The notes: a model not told the origin generated them from the letters alone. A stretch of 64,000 bases of DNA from Halanaerobium saccharolyticum (GCF_004362045.1 NZ_SNWX01000010.1:1-64000); one strand, 5' to 3'. Shown: positions 17,954 to 27,272, counted from the first letter of the stretch. Made by a program: numbers and translations.

Positions 17954-19264
17954 ATGAAAACTTTAGCTTTAATTTTAGCAGGCGGTAGAGGTACCAGACT
18001 TGATATTTTATCGGCACACCGTGCTAAACCAAGTGTACCATTTGCAGGAAAGTTCAGACTTATCGATTTTGCTTTAAGTAACTGTGTTAATTCCGGCATT
18101 TATAATGTGGGAGTTTTAACTCAGTATCTACCAATGTCTTTAAATAATCACATTGGTATTGGGAAACCATGGGATTTAGATCGCAGAATGGGTGGAGTTA
18201 CAATTCTCCAGCCATATAGAGGTAAGCCTGGAACAACAGACTGGTATGAAGGAACAGCTCATGCAATTTATAAAAACATGAGTTTTATAAAAAATAAAGA
18301 TCCAGAAGAGGTAGTTATTCTTTCTGGAGACCATGTATATGAGATGGATTACAGCAAAATGGTGGAATACCATAAAGAAAAAGGAGCAGACTTGACAATC
18401 GCAGCTCAACCTGTTCCCTATGAAGATGCAGATCGTTTTGGTATTTTAGATTATGATGATGAGATGAAAATTACCGATTTTGTAGAGAAACCAGCAGATC
18501 CGCCCAGTAATCTTGCTTCAATGGGTATTTATGTTTTCAAAAAAGAAGTATTATTAGAAGTGCTGGAGAAGTACTGTTCTGAAGAAGATTCGGACTTTGG
18601 TCATCACATTATACCACCGATGATCGAAAAAGGAGGAGTATATCTCTACGAATTTGATGATTACTGGAAGGATGTAGGTACACTTGCTGCTTACTGGGAA
18701 AGCAGTCTTGAACTAACCAATCCAATCCCGAGTTTAAATTTATATAATGAAGAGTGGAAGCTGCATACCAGAAGTGAAGAAAAACCTCCTGTTAAATTTG
18801 GAAAAGAGGCCTGTGCTTCCAAGAGTCTGATCTCCAATGGTTCAATAGTTAATGGAGTGGTAGAAAATTCAATTATTAGTCCGGGAGTTTATATTGAAGA
18901 AGGGGCAGTAGTTAGAGATTCTATTATTTTCAATGACACAATAATTAGAAAGAATTCTGTGGTAGAAAAGGCGATAATTGATAAAGAAGTTGAAGTTATG
19001 GCTAATTGTAAGATTGGAGATGGAGATGACTTAACACCTAATAAAGATAAGCCTGATCTTTTAGAAAATGGTTTAAATGTAATAGCAAAAAGAGCAACAA
19101 TTCCTGAAGGTACAACTATTGGTAGAAACTGCAGGATCTTCTCTTATGTAGGAGTAGAAGATTTTGAGAGCAAAGAAATTCCAAGCGGAAGCACGATTAC
19201 TTCCGAAATTGGAGAAAAGGTTGCAGCTGGAGACGAAGATCATGTACGAGAATTAAATAGCTAA
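17954..19264 (+). CDS. glgC: Glucose-1-phosphate adenylyltransferase
   Basis: Makes ADP-glucose from glucose-1-phosphate and ATP for glycogen synthesis. The nucleotidyltransferase domain begins with LILAGGRGTRL and continues with RAKPSVPFAGKFRLIDFALSN (activator/substrate lysine region), YEGTAHAIYKN, ILSGDHVYEMDY and FVEKP. A left-handed beta-helix C-terminal domain starts around residue 290 (VNGVVENSIISPGVYIEEG and hexapeptide repeats). The 436-residue length is normal for GlgC. No glycogen synthase or branching enzyme gene lies next to it, so it is an orphan here. GGGGGT before ATG is the ribosome site. Confidence 0.93.
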   Translation: MKTLALILAGGRGTRLDILSAHRAKPSVPFAGKFRLIDFALSNCVNSGIYNVGVLTQYLPMSLNNHIGIGKPWDLDRRMGGVTILQPYRGKPGTTDWYEGTAHAIYKNMSFIKNKDPEEVVILSGDHVYEMDYSKMVEYHKEKGADLTIAAQPVPYEDADRFGILDYDDEMKITDFVEKPADPPSNLASMGIYVFKKEVLLEVLEKYCSEEDSDFGHHIIPPMIEKGGVYLYEFDDYWKDVGTLAAYWESSLELTNPIPSLNLYNEEWKLHTRSEEKPPVKFGKEACASKSLISNGSIVNGVVENSIISPGVYIEEGAVVRDSIIFNDTIIRKNSVVEKAIIDKEVEVMANCKIGDGDDLTPNKDKPDLLENGLNVIAKRATIPEGTTIGRNCRIFSYVGVEDFESKEIPSGSTITSEIGEKVAAGDEDHVRELNS

Positions 19265-19285
19265 AAATAATTAATCATATATCCA

Positions 19286-19321
19286 GGCTCCCTTCAGTTA
19301 ATTGAGGGGAGCTATTTTATT
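19286..19321 (+). terminator. Terminator after glgC
   Basis: GGCTCCCTTCA pairs with TGAGGGGAGC (with G-U pairs) around GTTAAT and is followed by TATTTTATTT. Confidence 0.75.
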
Positions 19322-19375
19322 TATTCTAGATTTTATGCTAAAATTAAGGTAGTTAGATTAATATTTTAATAGGAG

Positions 19376-19966
19376 ATGATTATTATCAAAGTTAAGTGGT
19401 TAGGAAATTCGGCTCTGTTAATTGAGGATCAAAAAAATATTGTAATTGATCCCAGCTTCAAACTGGAAACTGATTTTGAGGCAGATATTGTATTGATAAC
19501 TCATGAGCATGATGATCATATTAACTTGGAGAGTCTGGCAGCAGTAAGTAATGATCAGACTAAAGTTTATGCCCCTCAATCAGTTTATGATAAATTTGAG
19601 ATTGAAGGAGAAGTTGTAAAAGCAGGAGATATAATTGAGGAGCAGGTTAAGGTTTTAGATGTTGACTGTTATAATGCCGAAGAATCTGTAGCTTATTTTT
19701 ACAGAGGTTTATATCAGACTGCAGATGCTTCGGATTATCCTGACCCCGGGGAAAAAATTGAGCTGCTTTTTACAGCCTGTTTTAATGATCATTTTTCTGA
19801 TTATCTGGAAAAAGCTATTAAACTTAGTCCAGCGATGGCAGTACCCTATCATTATGATCCAGAGGAAAGACAGGAATTACTGCAGGCTAAAGGTTTATCC
19901 AGTAAATTTGAACAGATTGGATGCCAATCTAAAGTGATAGAAGTTGGCGAAGAATTGGAATTTTAA
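19376..19966 (+). CDS. MBL-fold metal-dependent hydrolase (UlaG-like)
   Basis: Metallo-beta-lactamase-fold protein of about 196 residues. The N-terminal WLGNSALLIE strand and VIDPS turn lead to the metal motif THEHDDH (HxHxDH); later possible ligands are the Asp in TADASDYPD and the His in VPYHYDPE. The arrangement is like UlaG-type proteins of unknown substrate. The start is uncertain: the only ATG (19376) immediately follows AGGAG, too close for a normal ribosome site, and the best spacing would place initiation at an in-frame ATT near 19382. It lies between glgC and a bidirectional terminator. Confidence 0.8.
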   Translation: MIIIKVKWLGNSALLIEDQKNIVIDPSFKLETDFEADIVLITHEHDDHINLESLAAVSNDQTKVYAPQSVYDKFEIEGEVVKAGDIIEEQVKVLDVDCYNAEESVAYFYRGLYQTADASDYPDPGEKIELLFTACFNDHFSDYLEKAIKLSPAMAVPYHYDPEERQELLQAKGLSSKFEQIGCQSKVIEVGEELEF

Positions 19967-20026
19967 AATAATAGTTTAATCTAGGCCAAAATTTAATAAG
20001 TTTTGTGCTATATTTTTAGGATAGAG

Positions 20027-20067
20027 AAAAGCTCTCGGGGAGATTAATTATCCTGAGAGCTTTTATG
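20027..20067. terminator. Bidirectional terminator between convergent genes
   Basis: AAAAGCTCTCGGG and CCTGAGAGCTTTT form a long stem with A-rich and T-rich flanks on both sides, so it can serve the MBL gene (+) and the XRE regulator (-). Confidence 0.85.
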
Positions 20068-20073
20068 TAAGAT

Positions 20074-20382
20074 TTATTCATTTTTATTTAAACTTTCCAA
20101 AAAAAGGCTCAGATGCTCTCTCTGGGTTGGGCTTAACTGTCTGGCGTTATTAAGCAGAGGTCGCAGTGAGTCAGGAACAGCATTATCTGCTTCCGAAAAG
20201 AATTCTGCAATTGTAATTCCAAGAGCTCTACAGATCCTTTCTAAGGTTGTAATTGTGGGTGACTGTTTGTTGGACTCAATGGAACTGATAAATGATTGGC
20301 TGATACCGGTGTGGTTAGATAATCTTTTTTGACTTAAACCTCTCTGATTTCGATATTTTTTTAAACGCTTTCCGATATTCAT
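20074..20382 (-). CDS. XRE-family transcriptional regulator (SinR-like)
   Basis: DNA-binding regulator of 102 residues. The N-terminal helix-turn-helix (about 6-62) reads RLKKYRNQRGLSQKRLSNHTGISQSFISSIESNKQSPTI-type XRE sequence, ending TLERICRALGITIAEFF. The C-terminal ~35 residues (LRPLLNNARQLSPTQREHLSLFLESL) are helical and may mediate dimerisation, as in SinR-like proteins. It is divergent from another XRE gene across 265 bp, and that gap contains a 13-bp sequence present in opposite orientations (20447-20459 and 20594-20606) that could be its operator. Confidence 0.88.
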   Translation of the reverse strand: MNIGKRLKKYRNQRGLSQKRLSNHTGISQSFISSIESNKQSPTITTLERICRALGITIAEFFSEADNAVPDSLRPLLNNARQLSPTQREHLSLFLESLNKNE

Positions 20383-20446
20383 AATATTAAATACCTCCCT
20401 ACAAAATATTATCTTCTAACAATTTCAGAATTTGTAATATATATTA

Positions 20447-20606
20447 TATCACTATAATGATAATTTAATACTATTATACCAGTTATTTCTGACAAAAAAT
20501 AGTAAAAAACTTAATTTTCTAAATTTAATTTTAAAAATAATAAAAATTATCTGTTAATAGACATTCTAACCATTATAATTATTGAATATAGTTCATTATA
20601 GTGATA
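20447..20606. promoter_or_regulatory. Divergent regulatory region with paired 13-bp operator-like sites
   Basis: TATCACTATAATG at 20447-20459 is the exact reverse complement of CATTATAGTGATA at 20594-20606, each oriented towards its own gene. For the + strand gene, the site falls between a TTGAAT (20582-20587) and a TAATAT (20605-20610), the classic position for a repressor. Binding by either flanking XRE protein is inference. Confidence 0.6.
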
Positions 20607-20647
20607 ATATAATATATAGTTAATATATTATTAAGGGAGGAGAGATT

Positions 20648-20845
20648 ATGTCAGCAAAATTAGCAAGAAAAATCAAAAGGTTCCGAAAAGAAAGAGAGCT
20701 AACTCAGCTAAAACTGGCGGAGAGAGCTGGGCTTGCCCAATCTTTTTTAAGTAATATTGAAAATGGACTACAGAGTCCTTCCTTAAAAAGCTTAGAAAAA
20801 ATATCTAAGGCTCTGGATGTCTCCATAAATGACCTTTTGAAATGA
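20648..20845 (+). CDS. Small XRE-family transcriptional regulator
   Basis: A 65-residue protein consisting almost wholly of one XRE helix-turn-helix: KIKRFRKERELTQLKLAERAG, recognition helix around LAQSFLSNIENG, then LKSLEKISKALDVSINDLL. It lacks the C-terminal tail of the other XRE protein. GGGAGGAGAG precedes ATG. The GGDEF/HD-GYP gene starts 22 bp after its stop, so the two are probably co-transcribed, which would tie this regulator to c-di-GMP signalling. Confidence 0.88.
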   Translation: MSAKLARKIKRFRKERELTQLKLAERAGLAQSFLSNIENGLQSPSLKSLEKISKALDVSINDLLK

Positions 20846-20867
20846 CTGAATTTATGAGGTGAAGGAT

Positions 20868-21923
20868 ATGCAAAATATAAAAACAAATCAGTATCATGAC
20901 CAACTGACAGAAATTTATAATCGCCATTATTTCGAAAAGAAAATTAAAGAATTTGATCAAAAGCAGCTATATCCGTTTAGTATTGTTCTGGTAAATTTAA
21001 ATAATCTAAAGGAAATAAATAAGAAGCAGGGTTATGAACGTGGTAATTTATTTATTAAAAAGACGGCAGAAATACTCAGTTCTTTTTGTGAAAAAAATGA
21101 CATAGCAGCAAGAAGTGGTGGAGATGAATTCGTCATTTTACTTCCGAAAAGTGATATTAAAAAAGCAGAGAAAATTTCAGAAGAAATCACAAAAAATTAC
21201 AATTATCTTAGTGGAAAATATCAAGAAATGACACTGGCACTTGGGATAGCCTCCCGATCAACTAAAGAACAGAAACTTACTGATGTTTATCAGCTTGCAA
21301 ATGATAGAATGTACAGAAATAAGATTTCTGGAGCTGGTAGTTTTAAGTTTGAAATTTTTTCTGCTTTTGAGAGAATGCTGGGAGAAAAAACAGGAGAAAC
21401 TGTAGCTCATGCTCGCAGAATGGAGCTGCTCTCTGTTAAGCTGGCAGAGAAGTTAAAAATTCCTGTTTATCAGATTGATGAATTGAAAATCGCTGCTCGT
21501 TTACATGATATAGGCAAGATAATTATTGCTGACTATATTCTAAATAAACCAGGTGCTTTGACTGAGGCCGAATTCAAAAAAGTTAAAGAACACACTAACA
21601 CAGGGTACAGAATAATTAGATCAATGCCAGCTCTGGAAAATGTAGCTAATTTAATTTTAGCACATCACGAAAGGTGGGATGGCAGAGGCTATCCCGGAGG
21701 ATTAGAAAAGGGAGAAATACCCTATCTGGCTAGAATTATCTCTATTGTGGATACATATGATGTTATAACTCATGAGAGACCATATAAAAAAGCGAGTTCA
21801 GCTGCAGCAGCATTAAAAGAAATTAAAAGATGTGCAGGGACTCAATTCGACCCTCTGCTGGCTGCGGAATTTATTGATTTAGTTAAAAACAGAAACCAAA
21901 TTGAACTCGAGTTTGTTAAATAA
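20868..21923 (+). CDS. GGDEF and HD-GYP two-domain protein
   Basis: Cytoplasmic c-di-GMP-type signalling protein of 351 residues with both a synthesis-type and a degradation-type domain. The N-terminal GGDEF domain (about 10-165) starts DQLTEIYNRHYF and keeps the intact SGGDEF active site; the residues before it (EKNDIAAR) lack the RxxD inhibitory site. The C-terminal HD-GYP domain (about 175-345) has LHDIGKI, KEHTNTGY and HHERWDGRGYPGG, so its metal ligands look complete. No membrane or sensor domain is present. Start: ATG 20868 after GAGGTGAAGG; the earlier GTG (20859) is in the ribosome site. It is probably in an operon with the small XRE gene. Confidence 0.9.
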   Translation: MQNIKTNQYHDQLTEIYNRHYFEKKIKEFDQKQLYPFSIVLVNLNNLKEINKKQGYERGNLFIKKTAEILSSFCEKNDIAARSGGDEFVILLPKSDIKKAEKISEEITKNYNYLSGKYQEMTLALGIASRSTKEQKLTDVYQLANDRMYRNKISGAGSFKFEIFSAFERMLGEKTGETVAHARRMELLSVKLAEKLKIPVYQIDELKIAARLHDIGKIIIADYILNKPGALTEAEFKKVKEHTNTGYRIIRSMPALENVANLILAHHERWDGRGYPGGLEKGEIPYLARIISIVDTYDVITHERPYKKASSAAAALKEIKRCAGTQFDPLLAAEFIDLVKNRNQIELEFVK

Positions 21924-22000
21924 TTACTTTAATTACCTCCGGAATTTGTTATGTTATAAATAGGAGAATGGATAAGTTTACAAAACAGGAGGTAATAATT

Positions 22001-23413
22001 ATGGAAGCAGAATTGAAGCAGAAGAGACTTGTTCTTGTTTCCAATGGTGAGCCATATAAACATGTATTTCAGGATCAAGAAATAAAACAAGAAAAACTTG
22101 CCGGAGGACTGACAACTGGCCTGGATCCAATGATGCAGGAAGACAAAGGACTCTGGATTGCCTGGGGTCGAGGAGAAGCAGACTTTGAGGTTGTTGATCA
22201 GGAGAATAAAGTTAAGGTGCCTGATGAGGATGGTTATACATTAAAGAGAATTAATTTGAGTGAAGAAGAAAAGAATGGGTTTTATTACGGATTCTCAAAT
22301 GAGGTGATGTGGCCGATTTGTCATACCTTTATTTCAAAAGCTAATTATAAAAAAGAATACTGGGAAAGTTATAAAGAAGTCAACAAAAAATTTGCTGCTA
22401 GTATTAAGGAAGAGCTTCAGGAAGATGACTTAGTCTGGATTCATGATTATCATCTGGCGCTATTACCTGGATTACTGGCAGACAGTAATGCTAAAACAGC
22501 ACTCTTCTGGCATATACCCTGGCCTGCCTGGGAGGCTTTTAGAACTATTCCCTGGCGGGAGGAAATTTTAGAAGGAATGCTGGCAGCTGACTTTCTGGCT
22601 TTTCATACCGATTCTTTTGTTTACAACTTTATCGACTGTGCTAAAAAGTTGGGGGCAGATGTTAACTTTTCTACCAGAGAAATTTATTATCAGGGATCAA
22701 AAACTAGAGTAGAAAGTATTCCTCTGGGTATTGATTACCAGCGTTTTCATCAGCTTGCAGAGGATCAAGAATATCTTAAAAAGGCCAGGAATATTAAAGA
22801 AGAATATTCTGCAGAAAAGCTTATTTTTGCAGTTGATAGACTCGATTATACTAAAGGAATAGAAGAAAGGCTGGAAGGTATTGATAGATTTTTCGACAAA
22901 TATCCCGAATATCAGTGCAGGGTAACTTTTGTCCAGCGGGTGGCGCCCAGCCGAACTGGAATCGAAGAATATCAGCAGATGAAAGAAAGAATAGAGAAAA
23001 AAGTTGCAGAGATTAACGGAAAATATCAAAAAGACCGCTGGCAGCCGGTTAAATATTTTTACGGTTCGGTCCCACAGGAAGAACTGCTGCCCTATTATCA
23101 GATAGCTGATTTAGCATTAATTACTGCTTCAATTGATGGAATGAATCTGGTAGCTAAAGAATATCTGGCAGTCCAGGATTCTGGAGTGCTGCTGCTGTCT
23201 GAATTTGCAGGGGCAGCGGAATATATAGACAGTGCAATTAAGGTTAATCCCTATAATGTGGAAGCAGTAGCAGATAATATTTATCAGGGGCTTGAAATGT
23301 CCGAATCAGAGAAAAAAGAACGACTAAAAAAAGCTCAGGCTGATCTTAAAGAATATGACATTAACTGGTGGCGGGATACTTTTTTAGAAAAGTGGCTTAA
23401 CTGTTATGAATAA
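22001..23413 (+). CDS. otsA: GT20 family synthase, probable trehalose-6-phosphate synthase
   Basis: Transfers glucose from an activated donor, most likely to glucose-6-phosphate, giving trehalose-6-phosphate as compatible solute precursor. The 470-residue protein has the GT20 pattern: LVLVSNGEPY, LAGGLTTGLDP, VWIHDYHLALLPGLL, FWHIPWP, PLGIDYQRFH, VDRLDYTKGIEERLEGIDRF, FYGSVPQEELLPYYQIAD and DGMNLVAKEYLA. Some blocks (GLWIAWGRGEADF, GFSNEVMWPI) differ from E. coli OtsA and recall archaeal-type enzymes, so glucosylglycerol-phosphate synthase is a possible alternative. ATG 22001 has AGGAGG at good spacing; ATG 21968 in frame is less likely. It overlaps the phosphatase gene by 8 bp. Confidence 0.82.
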   Translation: MEAELKQKRLVLVSNGEPYKHVFQDQEIKQEKLAGGLTTGLDPMMQEDKGLWIAWGRGEADFEVVDQENKVKVPDEDGYTLKRINLSEEEKNGFYYGFSNEVMWPICHTFISKANYKKEYWESYKEVNKKFAASIKEELQEDDLVWIHDYHLALLPGLLADSNAKTALFWHIPWPAWEAFRTIPWREEILEGMLAADFLAFHTDSFVYNFIDCAKKLGADVNFSTREIYYQGSKTRVESIPLGIDYQRFHQLAEDQEYLKKARNIKEEYSAEKLIFAVDRLDYTKGIEERLEGIDRFFDKYPEYQCRVTFVQRVAPSRTGIEEYQQMKERIEKKVAEINGKYQKDRWQPVKYFYGSVPQEELLPYYQIADLALITASIDGMNLVAKEYLAVQDSGVLLLSEFAGAAEYIDSAIKVNPYNVEAVADNIYQGLEMSESEKKERLKKAQADLKEYDINWWRDTFLEKWLNCYE

Positions 23414-24200
23414 AAAATATGTACTGGACGAGCCGAACTTAAATAAAATAAAAAGTAGTTTAGCCAGAGTAGAAAATATACTGCTTTTTCTCGATTATGA
23501 TGGAACCCTGGCTCCTTTTAAAGTTGATCCTCTTTCGGCTTTTGCTTTACCGGAGATTGAAATTGATTTAAAGAAACTAGAAAAAAACCAGAAATATCAT
23601 GTAACTCTTGTTTCCGGGAGACAGTTAAGTGAATTGAAAAAGATGATTGCTTTAAATCGCTGTCATTATGCGGGCAGTCATGGCCTAGAAATAGAGATGT
23701 CCTTTACAGAGGGAGTAATTTATCCTCATCAGAGTAAAGAGTTTGATGTTTTAAGCAGAAAAAACTATCAAAAGAGCAGAGAAAAATATTCAAAGTTAGA
23801 TGGTGTCCGCGTGGAAGATAAGGGTTTTGGACTGGCTCTTCATTTTGAATCCGAAAATGAGCAGTCAGCAGAAGAAAAAAAGCTCCAGGCCTTATTCGAA
23901 AATACTGCCTATCAGGTTCTTTCCGGCAGAAAATTGGTTGAAATCAGACCGGAAGGCTGGGATAAAGGAAAGGCAGTTAATTATATTAGTGATCAGATTA
24001 AAAAAAATTTAGATATAGATAATATTTTAAGGATTTATATTGGTGATGATCGGACAGATGAAGATGCTTTTGAAGTCATAAAAGATGGGATTACTATCTA
24101 TGTTCAGAATGAAGATGACTTAAATACAAAAGCAGAGTATTATCTTAGAAATCCAGAAGATACAGCTGAATTATTAAAAGTAATCGCAGGAGAGTCATAA
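23406..24200 (+). CDS. otsB: Trehalose-6-phosphate phosphatase
   Basis: HAD-superfamily phosphatase that removes phosphate from the GT20 product to release the solute (trehalose if the partner is OtsA). It has the motif I nucleophile LFLDYDGTLAPF, motif II-like VTLVSGRQLSEL, the substrate-region HYAGSHGLEIE, and motif IV YIGDDRTDEDAF with acidic metal ligands; VEIRPEGWDKGKAV is the lysine-containing block. At 264 residues it is a normal stand-alone OtsB. It starts within the last codons of the synthase gene, so translation is coupled. A terminator overlaps its 3' end. Confidence 0.92.
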   Translation: MNKKYVLDEPNLNKIKSSLARVENILLFLDYDGTLAPFKVDPLSAFALPEIEIDLKKLEKNQKYHVTLVSGRQLSELKKMIALNRCHYAGSHGLEIEMSFTEGVIYPHQSKEFDVLSRKNYQKSREKYSKLDGVRVEDKGFGLALHFESENEQSAEEKKLQALFENTAYQVLSGRKLVEIRPEGWDKGKAVNYISDQIKKNLDIDNILRIYIGDDRTDEDAFEVIKDGITIYVQNEDDLNTKAEYYLRNPEDTAELLKVIAGES

Positions 24201-24220
24201 ATATCCTGCGATTTTGGTTT
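24182..24220 (+). terminator. Terminator of the otsAB operon
   Basis: AATCGCAGGA and TCCTGCGATT pair around a loop that contains the otsB stop codon; TTTTGGTTTT follows. Confidence 0.75.
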
Positions 24221-24241
24221 TGAATATTTTTCTAACTGTCA

Positions 24242-25045
24242 TTATATTTGATGGAATTTGGGCTCCAGATTAGCAAAAGTTGTGAGCTTATTAAACCCAA
24301 TTTCTTTAAGCCTGAAAATTGTATAATTAAATTTTTGAGTTATATCTTCTGTGTTATGGCTGTCAGATCCGATAGTTAAGATTTCCCCGCCGAGCTGATA
24401 ATATAATTTTAAAATTTCAAAACTGGGGAGTGGGTTTTTTCCGTCAATGCGATAGCCGGAAGTATTAACCTCTAAACCCCGATTTCTGTTTATTATTACT
24501 TTCAATATTTGTTTTATCAAATCGAAAGCCTCTTTATTTTCCAGCAGCTCCGGTTGGGTTTCAAAATCTCCATAGCGGCGGATAATGTCCAGATGTCCGA
24601 TTACACTGTAATCATCATAATTTTGGACTACCTCAAGCACAGATTTAAGATACTGAATATAGGCTTCCCACTGACTGTAGCCTTCGAAAAAATCACCGTT
24701 ATACAAGTCAGCCTGTTCAGCGGTATGGAAAGAGCCAATTACAAAGTCAAAATCATCAGCAATATATTCCCTGCATTCCTGCAGAATATGGGGCTGCAGA
24801 CCTATTTCTACCCCTTTTTTTATTTTAATCTGATCTTTGTATTTCTGCTGAAATTTTTCTATTTCCATTAAATATTTTTCTTTATCTATTAAAAATTCAA
24901 TTGTGTCATCCTGATAATCAATGTCATGGTGGTCGGTAATTGCTATTTCGTTAAGCCCCAGATCAATTGATGCCTGACAGAGCTCATCCATTGTCATTTC
25001 AGAGTCAGCAGAAAAATGAGAGTGCAGATGATAATCAAACAACAT
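24242..25045 (-). CDS. hisJ: PHP-family histidinol-phosphatase (HisJ/HisK type)
   Basis: Predicted to hydrolyse L-histidinol phosphate to histidinol, the penultimate phase of histidine synthesis. The 267-residue protein opens with the PHP metal motif DYHLHSHFSADS, then AITDHHDIDY, VIGSFHTAE, VIGHLDIIRRYG and TIGSDSHNTEDI, which supply the His and Asp ligands of the trinuclear metal site. The IGLQPH segment is also typical of HisJ. The his operon at 40809-48648 has no phosphatase (its HisB is dehydratase only), which strengthens this assignment. Other PHP phosphoesterase substrates remain possible. Confidence 0.82.
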   Translation of the reverse strand: MLFDYHLHSHFSADSEMTMDELCQASIDLGLNEIAITDHHDIDYQDDTIEFLIDKEKYLMEIEKFQQKYKDQIKIKKGVEIGLQPHILQECREYIADDFDFVIGSFHTAEQADLYNGDFFEGYSQWEAYIQYLKSVLEVVQNYDDYSVIGHLDIIRRYGDFETQPELLENKEAFDLIKQILKVIINRNRGLEVNTSGYRIDGKNPLPSFEILKLYYQLGGEILTIGSDSHNTEDITQKFNYTIFRLKEIGFNKLTTFANLEPKFHQI

Positions 25046-25145
25046 ATTTTTCCTCCTCAGTATTGTATATAATTTAAAAAGTTTATTTTAAGCTTGAAAT
25101 AAATATATTTGTTCTTATCATAGCACAATTATCAGGAAAATTAAA

Positions 25146-27131
25146 TCAAATTTCAAAGTGTTTAATGCTCTGCAGCAGCTCTCTGGACATGGCAGCTAAG
25201 CTGCGGGTGGATTCTGTTATTTCACTGGTGGCAGAGCTTTGTTCCTGACTGCTGGCTGCAATTTCTTCAGCAGAACTGGCAGTTTTCTCACTAACTTCAG
25301 CAATATCTTTAATAGAAAGCTGTACTTCCTCACTGTTCTGACTCATATTAAGGGTGGCCTCAGAAATTTCATTGATTAATTTTTTCAATTCACCGGCTGC
25401 TCTCTCAATTTCTGCAAATGAATTTTCACTGCTCTGGATAGCCTGGACGCTATTTTCTACAGCTTCTCTGGTATCATTCATATTTTCGACTGTATGTTTA
25501 ACACCACCCTGAATATCAGTAATTAGTTTAGAAATTTCTTCTGTAGCCTGTGAGCTTTCCTCAGCTAAATCTCTTATTTCATCAGCAACTACTGAAAAAC
25601 CTCTTCCGGCCTCTCCAGCTCTGGCAGCTTCGATAGCTGCATTTAAAGCAAGCAGATTAGTCTGAGAAGAAATTCTGCTGATTAACTGGATTATATCTCC
25701 GATTTTATCTGAAGATTTTCCCAGTTCACTGACAGTGTTTTCAACCCGATGGGATTTTTCTCTAACATTTTTTATTTCTTTAATTGAATTCTTAATTGAT
25801 TTATTTCCGTTTTCAATATTATTGATCACGATTCCGGACTGTTTTTCCATATTAACACTTTTATTATCTATATTTTTTATTTCCTGACTGAGTTCTATTA
25901 TATTAGCTTTAGTTTCATCTACCTGGGCTGACTGTTCTTCCATAGCTGCTGCCATCTCATGAGTGGAAATACCAACTCCTCTGGCTGCAGTTGATATTTC
26001 TTCACTATTATCATGGAGCTCATGGCTGGCTGCTGACAATTGTTTTGAGACATGCGAAATACTGCGGACAATTTTATCAAGATTGCAAATTAAGTTTTCG
26101 ATTGAACGAGAGAGGATACCAATTTCGTCAGTTTTATTTAGATATTTTTCTTTTAAGTTTAAATTTAATTTTCCCTCTGATGTTTTTTTGATAATCTCAA
26201 CTAGATTAACAATTGGAGCTGTAATTTCTCTGCTGATTATGTAAATTACTATTAAAGCAAAAATAAAGGCTGCCAGGCCAATGTAAATAGTGTATCGTTT
26301 AAAGATTTGAAGCTCAGATAGTATAGCTGATTCTGCTGCAGTTAGTGCCAGGGACCAGTTAGTTGTATTAATTCTGGCAGCAGTAATTATGTTATTTTGA
26401 TTATTAATCTTGAAATTACCTGTATATGTATCATTTTCTCTGATTAAATCTAAAACTTCCTTAAATTCTGAGCTGGAATTTTGATAATAGTCCTGGTTTC
26501 CAATTAGTTTTTCTTCTGGATGAGCTAAAAGTTTTGCTTTCTGATTTAAAATCATGCTGTAGCCATTACCGTTTAAATTTAAATCGGTTATTAGATTTTG
26601 AATATCACTTAATTTAAGCACTCCTACTAAGAATCCCTGTAACTTATCATAGTCATCTGTAATTGGAGCTGCAACTGCAAAAACACTTTCTTCAGTAAAA
26701 AAATCAACATAAATATTTGAGAAAACACTTTTTTGGTGTTCCAGAGCCTGTTTAAAATATTCTTTTTCAGAAATATCGCCAAAACTACCGGAAGTGGCTT
26801 TGAATCTACCATTCTCTTCAACCAACATGATATCCATAAAATTTGTTTTTTCCTGAGTTCTTCGCAGGATCAGCTGGGCAGAATTCCAGTTTAATCCCTG
26901 AACACTGTTGATATTGGTCAGTGTTTCTAATAAGAGCTGTTTTTCTTTTAACCACTGATCAATATTGTCTGCATTATCTTGAGCAGATTTTTCTGCTTCT
27001 TCAATTATTATTTTTTTTAAGATGGTTTTGGAGCTGTTGTAATAAAGAAACGAGCTGGCGGAAATTATAATTAGTACTACTACGGAAACGGTAAACAATA
27101 GTTTATGCTGAATACTTTTAAATTTAATCAC
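25146..27131 (-). CDS. Methyl-accepting chemotaxis protein with extracytoplasmic sensor
   Basis: Membrane chemoreceptor of about 661 residues. The first membrane segment ([21 protein letters not shown]) is followed by a dCache-like periplasmic sensor of ~250 residues (with [21 protein letters not shown] and VAAPITDD, a common Cache pattern), a second membrane segment ([17 protein letters not shown]), a HAMP linker, and a long coiled-coil signalling domain with the tip [29 protein letters not shown]. Start: GTG 27131 has GGGAGG 7 bases upstream; longer in-frame starts lack a ribosome site. The ligand is unknown; Cache sensors often bind small organic molecules. It is transcribed alone, away from the licT operon. 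Confidence 0.92.
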   Translation of the reverse strand: MIKFKSIQHKLLFTVSVVVLIIISASSFLYYNSSKTILKKIIIEEAEKSAQDNADNIDQWLKEKQLLLETLTNINSVQGLNWNSAQLILRRTQEKTNFMDIMLVEENGRFKATSGSFGDISEKEYFKQALEHQKSVFSNIYVDFFTEESVFAVAAPITDDYDKLQGFLVGVLKLSDIQNLITDLNLNGNGYSMILNQKAKLLAHPEEKLIGNQDYYQNSSSEFKEVLDLIRENDTYTGNFKINNQNNIITAARINTTNWSLALTAAESAILSELQIFKRYTIYIGLAAFIFALIVIYIISREITAPIVNLVEIIKKTSEGKLNLNLKEKYLNKTDEIGILSRSIENLICNLDKIVRSISHVSKQLSAASHELHDNSEEISTAARGVGISTHEMAAAMEEQSAQVDETKANIIELSQEIKNIDNKSVNMEKQSGIVINNIENGNKSIKNSIKEIKNVREKSHRVENTVSELGKSSDKIGDIIQLISRISSQTNLLALNAAIEAARAGEAGRGFSVVADEIRDLAEESSQATEEISKLITDIQGGVKHTVENMNDTREAVENSVQAIQSSENSFAEIERAAGELKKLINEISEATLNMSQNSEEVQLSIKDIAEVSEKTASSAEEIAASSQEQSSATSEITESTRSLAAMSRELLQSIKHFEI

Positions 27132-27243
27132 CTTAAATCCTCCCATTTTTATATTTTGCTGGACCAATGTAATTTTAACAGGTTAATGTTTCTAAAAGAT
27201 TAAATTTGTGTTAACTATGGGCAAATTATTTGCAGTTGAATCC

Positions 27244-27272
27244 TTGACAATATTATGAAAATACTATAAAAT
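27244..27272 (+). promoter_or_regulatory. Promoter of the licT-bglP operon
   Basis: TTGACA at 27244-27249 and TAAAAT at 27267-27272, spaced 17 bases. Transcription from here would reach the RAT/terminator structure within about 50 bases. Confidence 0.75.
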
